Positions 45,427-56,429 of a DNA stretch of 64,000 nucleotides are shown here, one piece after another. The position numbers and the translations under genes were made by a program. Every line of letters starts with the position of its first letter. Position 1 is the first letter of the stretch. The stretch lies in NCBI RefSeq assembly GCF_000350225.1, contig NW_005178874.1, positions 222,677 to 286,676 of the forward strand, written 5' to 3'. The notes under the pieces were generated by a model, which was given only the letters and a program-made list of their open reading frames with translations, had not been told where the DNA came from and ran no database searches. The DNA comes from Chondrus crispus (Eukaryota; Rhodophyta; Florideophyceae; Gigartinales; Gigartinaceae).

Positions 45427-45744
45427 CCTGAGACGAGAAGTGGTGTAGCTGGGGTTCTGTCTACCCTGTATTCTTTATTGGGTTGAGCGCGTTCTGCTTA
45501 TATACTGTTTAGGTTGCGTGTAGCTCTACTACGGGAAAAGGGTGTTGATAGAGTTCCCATTCGGTCAATCAACTGTTCCGACGGCCACGAGGTATACGCA
45601 TTTCCCATGACAATCAGGAGCAGTATGTTGCCAACCTCCTAAGGCTTGTCGCCTTCCCTTTGTCCCATTTGTAGTGAGAGCATTATTATACCAAAGCAAT
45701 CATTGTTGTACTGTATACTTGCAAGAGCATTACTGCCCGCAACA
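45427..45744 (-). repeat. LTR of copia element 2 (left)
   Basis: About 318 bp (TGAGACGAG...CGCAACA core), paired with 55614-55931. I count one difference. CGATAT, the duplicated target inside the MITE, precedes it. Confidence 0.92.
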
Positions 45745-45759
45745 CTCCTCCTTAATGCG

Positions 45760-47800
45760 ATTGTTACTCACATTCTTGTATCTGTAGCTTTTGTCGAAGA
45801 TACAGCGTACGAGGGGCGGACAGACCCTTCGTGAGTGCATCTGCAATCATCTCACTAGTAGGACAGTAGCACATATTAATACTGCCGTCCATTATTGCCT
45901 CTCTCACGAAGTGAAACCTTATGTGGACATGTTTGGCCATTTTCTCTCCTGATGCCCATTTGATTGCCCCTGTATTGTCTTCATAAAGGACAGTAGGAAA
46001 ATCCGAGAGCAGGCTTAGTTCCTTGAGAATCATCCTGAGCCATTTTGTCGCTTTGACACATTCGGATATCGAGATGAATTCGGCCTCCGTTGAGGACAGG
46101 GCAACTCCTCCCTGTTTCTTGCTCTTCCAAACAACAGGTGTGCCATTCACTGTCACTACGATTCCACTAGTTGACTTCCTGTCTGATACATCACCCGCCC
46201 AATCAGCGTCTGCGCATGACTCGACAATAGGGGGAAGCGCGTCTTTTCTCCACTTGAAATGCAGCCCAAGCGAGGCCGTCCCGTTTGAATATCGCATTAT
46301 ACGTTTCACCCGATCCAATCTGCCTGGTTCGGGTCTTCACACTTACGGGCAAGTATCCCGACGGCAGCCGAAATATCCGGTCTAGTTCGAGTTGATATAT
46401 ATAAGAGAGCACCAATTGCTTCTCTGTAGCGACCTATGCTAGGATCGCATTTCATCCTTTGTCCTTGGTGCTTGTTTCTCTCAGGCGAAAGCGGAGTGCT
46501 GACAGGTTTACAATCAGCCATTCCGAAGACCTCCAGAACTTTTTTTATGTAGTACTCTTGACGTAGAGATACACCTTTGGAAGTATAAACAAACTCCACA
46601 CCGAGGAAGGATTTTGCAACCCCGAGATCAGTCATTCGAAACTCATTCATCAGCATTTGTTTGACGGTAAGAACTGCTCCCTCAGTAATTCCGACAAGGA
46701 GGACGTCGTCAACATAGACGAGGACGTACACTGTGCTTCCTTCGATGTCAATAAAATAGAAACGCTCTTCAGATTTAAGCTGCACAAATTTGAGGCGGTG
46801 CATTACTGCGTTCCATGTTTTGCACCATATCTTCGGAGCACGCTTAAAGCCATACATAGCTTTTTGCATCTTTAGAGCCTGACCCCTTTTTACGCCTAGC
46901 TCAAGTCCCTCTGGTGGATTAAGGTACAAGTTATCCTCTTCATCCAGCTTGCCATTAAGGAACGCAGACTTGACATCAAGTTGATGTATAAACGCCCCGT
47001 GTTGGCTCATAATTGCAAGGACGAGACGAACTGTAGAGAAATCCACGACAGGAGCATACACGTTATCCACGTGTCCCTCTTGAAATCCTTTCGCCACAAG
47101 TCTTACCTTGTAGCGGTCCACGGACCCATCTGCCTTGAGTTTCAAGACAAAAACCAACTTCGAGTCAATTGCCCTAGCACTGAGCGGTAGTTGTACAACT
47201 TTCCAGGTATCATTTCTCTCTAAACACAGAATCTCCTCCTCAACAGCAGCAATCCATTTGGAGCGGTTCTTGCTAAGAAGAGCTTCGGCGAGACTGGTTG
47301 GTGTTTTCTCATAATTTTTATATGCGAAAACAACCAGTGCGTTGAACTCACTACCTAGCCTCTCAGGCGGGTTGCAAACTCTTGTGGGATATCTCCTACC
47401 GTCGCCCTCAACCTCAGTATCGACAGCATTGGGATAGTAAGTCAGGTTCTGTTCTGTAGGGGTTTCGACTGCGGAGATTATCTCTTCTGCATTATTTCCT
47501 ATAGTCGGCAAGTGAGAAGCCTGAAGCTCGTTTGCCTCTTCCATATGACAATCTTCCAAATCATACTCGTGGGCTCCCATATTATTAATCCAGTCGTACA
47601 GTAGTCCACTCTTCATCGCTGTCTGTTCCCATTCCCTTCCCGGGAAGACAGATTCGTTAATTTTGACATGCCGCACGTGAAAAATGTTCCCACTCTTGAT
47701 ATCCCAAACTCTGTAGTTTCGATGCGGAAGACTCCGTAGTAAGATTCCTCTTCTAGATTTCGCATCAAGTTTCTTCCTTTTAGACACAAAGCACCATATC
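45760..47800 (-). pseudogene. copia reverse transcriptase/RNase H region, element 2
   Basis: Copia-type reverse transcriptase (VKLVLAIMSQHG-like start, HQLDVKSAFLNGKLDEEDNL, LVYVDDVLLVG), then RNase H (SCADADWAGDVSDRKSTSGI, ALSSTEAEFISISECVK), ending ALTKGLSAPRTLYL. This is the second half of the element-2 polyprotein; the first half lies beyond the nested gypsy element. Confidence 0.88.
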
Positions 47801-48283
47801 TGTAGCAACTTGTGGGGAAAAACAGAAAGAGAAGGTACCTCGCACAGACGGATAGACGCTCCCGTTGTCCGATGCCTTTATTTCCCTGGAGGCTACACAG
47901 CGCTCCGGGATTTATAGACCTCCATTACGAGGGACCCGCGCTACGAGCACACGCCTGAAAGGTCGTGCAGCGCTTAACATGAGCAATTAGGCATGAAGAC
48001 GAAGAATTACATAGTTCCAATTTTCCCTTAGGTCATGACGGGCACTGCAATTAACTCTTCCAATTGTTATCCCGTACAAAGGTTGGATGCTATCAGCAAA
48101 AGACAGTAACACCTTCTGTGGCCTCTGTACAGTCGTAAGCGGTGTACGACTGTGCACAACTGTGTAACATCTAATTAATGCTCACGCACAAATTATGGTC
48201 CGAAGGGTCATCGATATCCATATCGATATGTACAGAAACGTGTACCACTTCCTTGAGTTGAATCTTCCAGGCGAATTATTACA
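47801..48283 (-). repeat. LTR of gypsy element 2 (left)
   Basis: 483-bp repeat, TGTAGCAACTTG...ATTACA, paired with 53082-53564; about two differences. TATC, the duplicated target, precedes it. Confidence 0.93.
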
Positions 48284-48320
48284 GTTCCCCATGAATTGAT
48301 GTTCACAAGTAAGAAATAAT

Positions 48321-51300
48321 TCATATCGTTTGATCTTTCGCCGCTGTCTTGAGTTCTTCCTTTCCGGGCGATATCAGAAAATCACGGAGAAGGTCGGGTA
48401 CATCTTGTTTGAGTTGTAACAACGGTTCCCAGGTCTGATCTACCTCATCAGGTAACCCGGCCCATTGAACGAGAATATCGATCCCATTTGCGCCTCTTCG
48501 GATGTCTACCAATGTTTCAACGTTCTGATAAGTGGTCTCAGAATGGGTTGCGTATTCGAGAAGTGCAGGACTGATTTTCCGATCTTCTCGGTCAGCACGG
48601 TACCACATGAGTCTGCGAGCATGAACAGTTTCCTTCTTGCGTTCAAGAAGATCTTCTACGTCGTATACCCACGGACTCAGGATCTTAACAATCCTTCGTG
48701 GACCTCTCCATACAAACCCCAGCTTATGTCCTTTTCTTTGCGCTCGACGGACCAGAACCATGTCACCCAAGTGGAAATTAGCTGGTACGACATTGGTCTT
48801 TGCGTTGTGTTTGAGTATTTGACGAGCTCTCGTTGCGTCAGTACGTTGCTTTACGTCCTTGTGCATGTTTGACAAGGATATCTGCAGTTTGTCAATGTTG
48901 AGTATTTGGCGCAGTTTTATCTCGTCATCTGACACAGCACTCTTGTATGTGACAACGGGCAGCGCACGCATGAGAGGGCGACAGGGCTTAATTCCAGTGA
49001 AGACTTCTAGTGGTGTTCTGTAGACCCCAGCACAGCGTGTCCCAAGTCTTTTTAGAGGTGAGTGATTGAGAATAGCTTGTACGCAGTCTACGACAGCCGG
49101 CCAATCTTGCGGGGCAAGATGCCACTCTGAAAGCAATGCCTTACATGACCGCAGTACCTCGCGGCATACTCGCTCTACCGTACCATTTGCCCATGGGCTG
49201 TAGGCAGTAGTGAAGTGACGTCGGACCTTATACTTGCGGAACATCTCCTCGTTCAGCTCATTCAGAAAGTGCGATCCCTGATCGCTAACCAACCAGTCCA
49301 TAGTACTGAAAGATGCAATCCACTTGGAAAGGGCTAGCGCAGTGACTTCTGCGTTAGCAGCATCAGCAGGATGCAGCCAAACAAAAGACGAAATGTCATC
49401 CCTGATTATCAGTATATACTTCATACCCTCAAAACCAGCACCCATGTATAAAAAATCCATGTGCACTACTTCATTGGGTTTTGAGCCATGAAGTGCGGTA
49501 CCTAGCGGCCTAGGAACGCTTTCTCCGCTACGCGTTACAATACAATGGATGCAGGATTGAACAAACTCCTCGATATCATTCGACATTTCCTTCCAGTAGA
49601 AGTTCTCTCTGATGATGCTCTCCGTCGCCTTTTTTCCGGGGTGTCCTCCCAGACTACAGTGTGAAATTACCAAGACCTTCATGTGCAGCCTTAGATCAAG
49701 TCTCGGAATCCAAATGCAACCTCTTCTCTTCCAGAGCTTTTCTTCATCATTCCAGGCAATCCCTTCATCTGCAGGCGCAGGGCAATGTTTGTTCTGTGAT
49801 TTTCGAAAGACTTCCATCGAAGGCCAAATGTATTCCTCTGTGGCAGGCGAGTCAACTATCCCTTCAATTCTCGAAAGTTTTGCCAATTTGCGGAGTGAAC
49901 GCTTCTCCGATCGGTAGCCTTTCAGCCACCGAGTGAGAACGTCCGCGAATACATTCTTCTCCCCATCCACATGCTCAATTACATATGTGAATCTCGACAG
50001 ATACAGCGCCCAGCGCTGTGCTTTACACACAATGTGACGCCCTAAAGCTGGCTCGAGAGCCACTGGGGCAAATATGAATAGGAGGTTCCGGTGATCAGTG
50101 AACACGTGGGTGGGCTGATCGTCATAGAAAAGATAGTCAAGTTTCTTGAACACTTGGTAAATAGCGAAAGCCTCTTGCTCGAATGTGCTCCAATTTATTT
50201 CTGCCTTTTTGAACTGTGCCCCAAGGAATGCTAAAGGTTCATGCATCTGTTCTTCCACCGGTTTTTGTAACTCTCCAGGATCCGTCTGTGTTACCACCGC
50301 CGACCAGAATTGGTTTGAGGCGTCAGTATAGACACAAATCTTCTTGCCCTTCTTTGGGAAGGAAATCAGAACAGCATTTCTAATTGTGTCTTGTAGACTT
50401 CTGAAGGCTTGTTCCTGTTTGTTCCCCCAGGACAGAGTTTGAAGTGCAATGTTTTGAATCGATCGCTTCGTTCGCCGTCCAGTACGTGTGTAAGCTTCTT
50501 CGAGGACTTCTGTTAGCGGAACGGATCGTTCAGCAAATTGGGGTATGGAGTTTGACATCCACCTGAGACAGTGCACAAACTGGCACAGTTCCCCCGCGGT
50601 ATGTGGCATATCAAGTTCCTGCAAGGCTGAAACTCTTGTTGGATCCATCTTGACACCACTTTTCGATATGATCCTGCCACACCATCTGACTGCTTTTGTG
50701 AAGAACACACTCTTCTTTGCCGAAAGAAACAGTCCATACTTTCGACAAGTTAAAAAAAACTGCAACAGGAGTTGCAGTAGATGATCTTCTCCCCGGGAAT
50801 GGATAATAAAATCGTCCAACCAGGCTTTGAGATTTTCCCGCATCTGATGGAATAACGGTTCAACTTTGCTCTGAAAGTTTGCCACTGAGTTTACAGCCCC
50901 TTGCTGGGTCCTCGTTGGTGAGTATATACCCTTGGGTGTGACCATACTGTGTGCGGCTTGGGAATTTGCGTCCAAGGGCAGCTGCCAGTATCCACTGACA
51001 AAGTCAACAGTAGCAAAGCAATCACTGTTTCGAAAGTCCACAACTTCCGAATCAATGTGCGGCATTGGCCAGGAAATGGGTTCCGTAGCAGCATTCACTG
51101 CTCTGAGGTCGACAGTCATGCGAAACCTCGCTCTGGAGTCCTTCGGTACGAGAAGCGGGGCTGCTGCCCAGGTAGCTGCATGGTTCTTGCGTACAAATCC
51201 CATTTTTTCGAGGGTGTCAATGTACCTGTTCAGAAAGTCGCGTTGGTCTGCCTTGTAGCGCCTAGTTTTAGCTATGACTGGTCGTGCTCCAAGCTTCAGT

Positions 51301-53030
51301 TTGACTTTCATGGGCTCTACCCTTGCTGGCGGTGATCTACCCAAACGAACACGAAAAATGTCTTGAAACTCAAAAACCAGGTCACGTAGTTGCTTCGCAC
51401 CCTTCTCAGAGAGTCCGTTCTCCTGAGCTTCCTTGATCTTTGCTGATAGAGCATTCTGCACTTCCTCCTTTGTGTCTTCACCGAGATCAATATAAATGTC
51501 GTCATCGTCGGCGAATCCGTCATCTCCGTTTTGACTATGGAATATGCCGTCATCTCGCATGATCTTGGCAAGTGTTCCATTCTTCAAATCTTTACCCTTT
51601 GTAAGGATGTCTGGTACATTTACAATACCGTTGTGTTTGTCAGATGCGGCTTCAAGAATTGTCTTTGTGTCTAGGCCGAGCCCTTCCAAGACGGGACGTC
51701 CAATTAGGACATGTTCCGCTGGCTGGTCACTTACAGCCCACTCCACATTTCGGAGCAGCAAAGAAGCTCCATGTCGGATGCGCAACTCCACATCCGCTTT
51801 CACAGTCTTACAGCATGTGACTTTGGCGGTCCCTTTACTAGCTTGGGCCTGAACGGCCAGGGAGTACACGATTGGCTTGTCAAGTTGAGTGACAACTACG
51901 TGTGGGTTGCAAGCTTTCAGCTTGTCGAAGATATCAGGCGGCATCAGGTTGTCGTCAGAGCAGTTGTCTGCGAGTACCAAGGCGTGAATCGTTTCATTAA
52001 ACTTGGCGGTAAACAAGGTTGAGTGATTGTCAATATCCTCTGCAGCCATTCGTTTCATGAACTTCGGCTTCTTCTTCCTTGCTGTATTCTGTTTGCGCCA
52101 GCTCTCAATCAACTTCTGCTTCAGAGCATCATTTCCTTTGCAAAGCGGGCAATCTTTGATGTAGTGTTCCTCGGTACAGTCAGGGTGCAGACACTTAGGA
52201 AGATGCTTGCGTTTACCCTTTTGGTACTGTGACGAGTCCCCAAACTTACCCTTGCCATATTCGATGGCTCCATCGCTCCTTCCAGTTTGGCTCCTTTGCA
52301 TTTGACTCTTCCCTTTCGGTTTCTTATCTCGCTCATGAGAATGATTTCGTCGGTTGCTTGTTTTTTCGACAACATCCGCCAAACGGACAAGCTCGGATAT
52401 GAAATAGCGAAAGTTCTTGCTACGCAGGCGTTTCGCATCCTGCTTCTCAAATTCGTCCTCAATCAAGTCTTTCAGCAGTTGTGGCTTGAGACGATCGAAG
52501 ATATGGCCAATGGCGAGCTTTGGGCACTCGTGTGGGAAGTTTGAATATCCTGAAGCTTCGAGTGCTCGCTTGTAGTCCAGAAGTAGCGTATCGATACGTG
52601 CCTCAGCACCGGGAACAAACATTTTTATCTGAACGTTTTTGATACTCCGTTCCACATCAGACAACTCAATTTCTCCTGGCGGACGTTCACACTTGGCATT
52701 TACGCACTTCACAAGTTCATCTTCGGTAATGTCTTGGACACTAGGGCTATCGATGTAACCACGCTCTACGAACAACTCGAGCACATTGTGGTCCACGGTC
52801 GTCAGGTAGGAGGACAACTGTATATCCACACCGGGGTCACGATTCTTTTCCGCAACTTCCCTTTCGTAGTTCTCACGTGCCTTCCTAAAATTGATAAAGT
52901 CAAGCAGCGTGACGCACGTGAGTCTTGGGGCCTTTATAGTATCAACAATCGTTTGATTTTTCACAGGACCCCTCGTCGGAGACGGCTCATCTTCCAAAAG
53001 CGTCGAAGCCTCAATACGATGCTGAGACAT
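48321..53030 (-). CDS. gypsy Gag-Pol polyprotein with chromodomain
   Basis: About 1569 residues from MSQHRIEASTLLEDE, the first Met inside the LTR boundary. Order: gag-like region; CLHPDCTEEHYIKDC zinc knuckle; retropepsin-like region (TIHALVLADNCSDDNLMPPD); reverse transcriptase (FRMTVDLRAVNAATEPISWP, CFATVDFVSGYWQLPLD, WLDDFIIHS); RNase H (KICVYTDASNQFWSAVVTQ); integrase zinc region and core (VVHMDFLYMGAGFEGMKYIL, WLVSDQGSHFLN, AYSPWANGTVERV); chromodomain at the end (DILVQWAGLPDEVDQTWEPL). The chromodomain is the part that in related elements steers integration to chromatin with particular histone marks. A sister fossil lies at 18.6-21.4 kb. Confidence 0.92.
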   Translation of the reverse strand: MSQHRIEASTLLEDEPSPTRGPVKNQTIVDTIKAPRLTCVTLLDFINFRKARENYEREVAEKNRDPGVDIQLSSYLTTVDHNVLELFVERGYIDSPSVQDITEDELVKCVNAKCERPPGEIELSDVERSIKNVQIKMFVPGAEARIDTLLLDYKRALEASGYSNFPHECPKLAIGHIFDRLKPQLLKDLIEDEFEKQDAKRLRSKNFRYFISELVRLADVVEKTSNRRNHSHERDKKPKGKSQMQRSQTGRSDGAIEYGKGKFGDSSQYQKGKRKHLPKCLHPDCTEEHYIKDCPLCKGNDALKQKLIESWRKQNTARKKKPKFMKRMAAEDIDNHSTLFTAKFNETIHALVLADNCSDDNLMPPDIFDKLKACNPHVVVTQLDKPIVYSLAVQAQASKGTAKVTCCKTVKADVELRIRHGASLLLRNVEWAVSDQPAEHVLIGRPVLEGLGLDTKTILEAASDKHNGIVNVPDILTKGKDLKNGTLAKIMRDDGIFHSQNGDDGFADDDDIYIDLGEDTKEEVQNALSAKIKEAQENGLSEKGAKQLRDLVFEFQDIFRVRLGRSPPARVEPMKVKLKLGARPVIAKTRRYKADQRDFLNRYIDTLEKMGFVRKNHAATWAAAPLLVPKDSRARFRMTVDLRAVNAATEPISWPMPHIDSEVVDFRNSDCFATVDFVSGYWQLPLDANSQAAHSMVTPKGIYSPTRTQQGAVNSVANFQSKVEPLFHQMRENLKAWLDDFIIHSRGEDHLLQLLLQFFLTCRKYGLFLSAKKSVFFTKAVRWCGRIISKSGVKMDPTRVSALQELDMPHTAGELCQFVHCLRWMSNSIPQFAERSVPLTEVLEEAYTRTGRRTKRSIQNIALQTLSWGNKQEQAFRSLQDTIRNAVLISFPKKGKKICVYTDASNQFWSAVVTQTDPGELQKPVEEQMHEPLAFLGAQFKKAEINWSTFEQEAFAIYQVFKKLDYLFYDDQPTHVFTDHRNLLFIFAPVALEPALGRHIVCKAQRWALYLSRFTYVIEHVDGEKNVFADVLTRWLKGYRSEKRSLRKLAKLSRIEGIVDSPATEEYIWPSMEVFRKSQNKHCPAPADEGIAWNDEEKLWKRRGCIWIPRLDLRLHMKVLVISHCSLGGHPGKKATESIIRENFYWKEMSNDIEEFVQSCIHCIVTRSGESVPRPLGTALHGSKPNEVVHMDFLYMGAGFEGMKYILIIRDDISSFVWLHPADAANAEVTALALSKWIASFSTMDWLVSDQGSHFLNELNEEMFRKYKVRRHFTTAYSPWANGTVERVCREVLRSCKALLSEWHLAPQDWPAVVDCVQAILNHSPLKRLGTRCAGVYRTPLEVFTGIKPCRPLMRALPVVTYKSAVSDDEIKLRQILNIDKLQISLSNMHKDVKQRTDATRARQILKHNAKTNVVPANFHLGDMVLVRRAQRKGHKLGFVWRGPRRIVKILSPWVYDVEDLLERKKETVHARRLMWYRADREDRKISPALLEYATHSETTYQNVETLVDIRRGANGIDILVQWAGLPDEVDQTWEPLLQLKQDVPDLLRDFLISPGKEELKTAAKDQTI

Positions 53031-53081
53031 CGTGCTTCTCTCAAAGTTTGATCCACAAATCTTCTTCGCGAAAGATATATC

Positions 53082-53564
53082 TGTAGCAACTTGTGGGGAA
53101 AAACAGAAAGAGAAGGTACCTCGCACAGACGGATAGACGCTCCCGTTGTCCGATGCCTTTATTTCCCTGGAGGCTACACAGCGCTCCGGGATTTATAGAC
53201 CTCCATTACGAGGTACCCGCGCTACGAGCACACGCCTGAAAGGTCGTGCAGCGCTTAACATGAGCAATTAGGCATGAAGACGAAGAATTACATAGTTCCA
53301 ATTTTCCCTTAGGTCATGACGGGCACTGCAATTAACTCTTCCAATTGTTATCCCGTACAAAGGTTGGATGCTATCAGCAAAAGACAGTAACACCTTCTGT
53401 GGCCTCTGTACAGTCGTAAGCGGTGTACGACTGTGCACAACTGTGTAACATCTAATTAATGCTCACGCACAAATTATGGTCCGAAGGGTCATCGATATCC
53501 ATATCGATATGTACAGAAACGTGTACCACTTCCTTGAGTTGAATCTTCCAGGCGAATGATTACA
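53082..53564 (-). repeat. LTR of gypsy element 2 (right)
   Basis: Partner of 47801-48283; in element orientation this is the 5' LTR. TATC follows at 53565. Confidence 0.93.
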
Positions 53565-53568
53565 TATC

Positions 53569-55520
53569 TCACAACCGAAGCAACGCAGATTGCCGACATG
53601 TGGGACTTTGCCAGTCAGTATCTCTATAGGGGTGCGCCCTTCATTAGTTTGACCAGCTGTGACATTGCGAATAGATTTGGCTGTGCATACGGCCTCTCCC
53701 CAGAATTTATCTGGTAGACCAGCATGTGATAGCATGGAACGTGCCATTTCCATCAAAGTGCGATTGAGTCTCTCTGAGACACCATTTTGCTGCGGTTTAT
53801 ACGGTGCGGAGGACTCCCACTCTATTCCTTCTTTCTCAAGGTATTTTAACGTGCCTAGGTACTCTCCGCCATTATCAGAGTATATGAATTTGATTTGGCA
53901 GTCGTACTTCCGTTCAAATTTGGCTTGGAATGATTTGAAACATTCCAGTGCTTCCCCTTTAGTCGCTATAAGGAAAACATCCTTAAAAGAGGAGAAAGAA
54001 TCACTAAACGTTATGAAGAATGACTTGCCGCCCAAACTTGGAGTCGGAAGTGGACCACACACATCAGTAAAAATCACTTCTCCCGATTTTGTCGCTGTAT
54101 CCTTCCTGGCGTACAATGATAGTCGAGACTGTTTACCTTCCACACACGAACACAGGCTACATCATTCTAAGGAGTGTCTGTGAAAGATATTCCGGCCACT
54201 GCACCACGCTTTTTCATTTCTTTCAATATCCGAAGGTAAACATGACCAAACCTCCAATGCCAGAGCTCTTCTCCCACAGTGCTTCCCACTGCAATGTCTG
54301 CTGTTTCCTCTGTGACTATATATTTGAGAATATACAGACCATCTTCGAGTTGTGCAGTACAAATAAGTTCGTCTTTCATTGATATAGTGCAAAGTCCTTT
54401 ACTGAATTGCGTTTCGTATCCATCTCGGTCAAGGGCCGAACAAGAAACCAGGTTGGTGTCCAGACCCGGGACGTACAGTACATTGTTGAGTCTCAGCGTC
54501 TTCCTATTGTCATCAAAACCCCCTGCGCTGATATAAACTGAGCCTTTCTGATTTGATTTGATACTGTTCCCATCACCAAGCGTGATTATTCTCGTCTGTG
54601 AATTCACAATCTTATCAAAAAGGATATGATCTGACATCATGTGGTTACTCGCACCGGAGTCAACCACGGCATACTTCTTTGAGGTTTTTCCTTCTCTAGA
54701 GAGAAGAGCCTTCTCCTTACTTCCAATGTCAAAGCTTTTCGTATTTACAGGAGCACTGTGCTCCTTTCTCGTCCAGTGCCTAGTCGTGCGTGCCCGACAT
54801 TCGCGCTTGAAGTGGCCATATTTACCACATCCGTAACACTGGAGGTGAGCCTTGGTCTTTAAGGCTTTTTGGCTGATAGGTACATCGTTTTGTAGGACCC
54901 TTCCAAGATTTCTCCCGCAATTCAAAGAACTGTATTCTTGCAGCAGGCGTGCAGTTGCTTTCTCCCAAGAAAGATCCTTATCGGACATAGTCTGTAATGC
55001 TGTGATCACAGCTCCGTACGAAGAATCAGAGTTTCTCCCGAAACTAGCAAACAATATCGCTATTTGCATTGATTCGGTCACTGGACTTTCCATTACTTCT
55101 AGCTGATTAAAGATATTTTCAAAGCTGTCGACGTACTCAGACATGGTTTGAGATTTTTCTTGAAAGGACTGTTAGTAAAGCTCAGTCTGTAGCTGTACTC
55201 ATGTCGCAGTGTTCTGCGTTGCATACCTCTCATGTAGCTTCTTGTACATTTGAAAGGGATTCTTCCTCTCCCCAGCCACAGTGCGCAGCGGCTTATCGCC
55301 GAGAGATTGGACCAATAAAGATTTCGCCTTCAATAACTTTGTCTTTTCATCAGGCGTCAGATCTTCTATTGCCACCCTGGCCAATTGATCGATATTCACC
55401 ACTTCTAGAAGATCCCTCGACTCCAGCAAGGCTTCAAACCGCAAGGACCACAGTGTGAAGTCTTCGCCTCTCTTGGCATTGAATTTGTGAAGACGACGTG
55501 ATACAAGCTCGTCATCCATC
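53569..55520 (-). pseudogene. copia gag/protease/integrase region, element 2
   Basis: First half of the copia polyprotein: gag (HKFNAKRGEDFTLWSLRFEA, MYKKLHERYA), zinc knuckle CYGCGKYGHFKREC, protease (KYAVVDSGASNHMMSDH), integrase zinc region (ELWHWRFGHV) and core (VIFTDVCGPLPTPS, FIYSDNGGEYLG, PQQNGVSERLNRT). It is broken in a few places. Confidence 0.88.
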
Positions 55521-55613
55521 TTATCCCAGCGTAAAAGTTACGTGTACACTCTGTTGAGATCAAGTACCCCAACCCTCAATGAACGTTGGTTCCTTTTTCG
55601 CGATGCTACCACT

Positions 55614-55931
55614 CCTGAGACGAGAAGTGGTGTAGCTGGGGTTCTGTCTACCCTGTATTCTTTATTGGGTTGAGCGCGTTCTGCTTATATACTGTTTAGG
55701 TTTCGTGTAGCTCTACTACGGGAAAAGGGTGTTGATAGAGTTCCCATTCGGTCAATCAACTGTTCCGACGGCCACGAGGTATACGCATTTCCCATGACAA
55801 TCAGGAGCAGTATGTTGCCAACCTCCTAAGGCTTGTCGCCTTCCCTTTGTCCCATTTGTAGTGAGAGCATTATTATACCAAAGCAATCATTGTTGTACTG
55901 TATACTTGCAAGAGCATTACTGCCCGCAACA
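55614..55931 (-). repeat. LTR of copia element 2 (right)
   Basis: Partner of 45427-45744 and the 5' LTR in element orientation. TGGTAGCATCG, a primer-binding-site-like sequence, adjoins it inside the element. Confidence 0.92.
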
Positions 55932-56037
55932 CGATATATTGCCATATTTGTTAGTGCCAGCTCCGATATAGTGCTTCCCTTCTGCGGGTGGCACGAATTT
56001 TGAGCCAAAAACGAAGGGTCTCCAGGGAGGCAGTTGG

Positions 56038-56244
56038 ATGGATATGTGTACTGCCCGAGAGCCGCTGCCGCCGCGGAAAGATATTATGCAGTTGCCAACT
56101 CGAATAGAGACTATGGCGGAAAAAGGCAGGGTCGATGATGCAATTGGACATCTGCAAAAGTGTAGGTTGGCATTTATGGCTGCGAAAAAGGAGGAAGTCA
56201 ATGCAACGGCTCGGCAGCTACTAATAACAGAAATGCTTGATTAG
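56038..56244 (+). pseudogene. pogo-type transposase C-terminal scrap in the MITE
   Basis: A short frame ending DDAIGHLQKCRLAFMAAKKE, which parallels the C-terminal helix (ALSHLRSAKRAFLEARHERQ) of the remnant at 25.7-26.3 kb. This ties the MITE to the same transposon family: only the ends and the last helix survive. Confidence 0.4.
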
Positions 56245-56429
56245 ACTTGAGTTTGTAGTGAAGATACAAAGCATGAATGATGGCGTCCTGCGAGCGGTCT
56301 TTCTGAGCAGTGATGCAAGGAAGTGGCTGCAAAAAAGCCGTAAATCTCATTATCTAACAGTGCCTGGTTCGATATAGTGCCGTTTTCGGCCCACTGACAC
56401 CGGGTAGCACTATATCGCGACCCCCCCTG

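Larger units (their letters stand above)
47801..53564 (-). mobile_element. Ty3/gypsy chromovirus element 2, looks whole
   Basis: A 5.76-kb element inserted into copia element 2 (target TATC at 47797-47800 and 53565-53568). It has one long gag-pol frame and an integrase with a C-terminal chromodomain, the hallmark of chromoviruses. It is the youngest layer of the nest. Confidence 0.93.
45427..55931 (-). mobile_element. Ty1/copia element 2, interrupted
   Basis: A minus-strand copia element inserted into the MITE, with target CGATAT at 45421-45426 and 55932-55937. In element order it has gag, zinc knuckle and protease, integrase, then reverse transcriptase and RNase H, with a gypsy element inserted between integrase and reverse transcriptase. 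Besides that insertion it has a few breaks. Nearly identical LTRs mean both it and its guest are young. Confidence 0.9.
45408..56429. mobile_element. pogo-type MITE split by nested retrotransposons
   Basis: The outer level of the nest. Left piece 45408-45426 begins CAGGGGGGGGTCGCGATAT after TA; right piece 55932-56429 ends ATATCGCGACCCCCCCTG before TA. Without its guests the element is about 0.5 kb. The ends are inverted copies of each other and match the 108-bp MITE at 31920. Confidence 0.85.
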
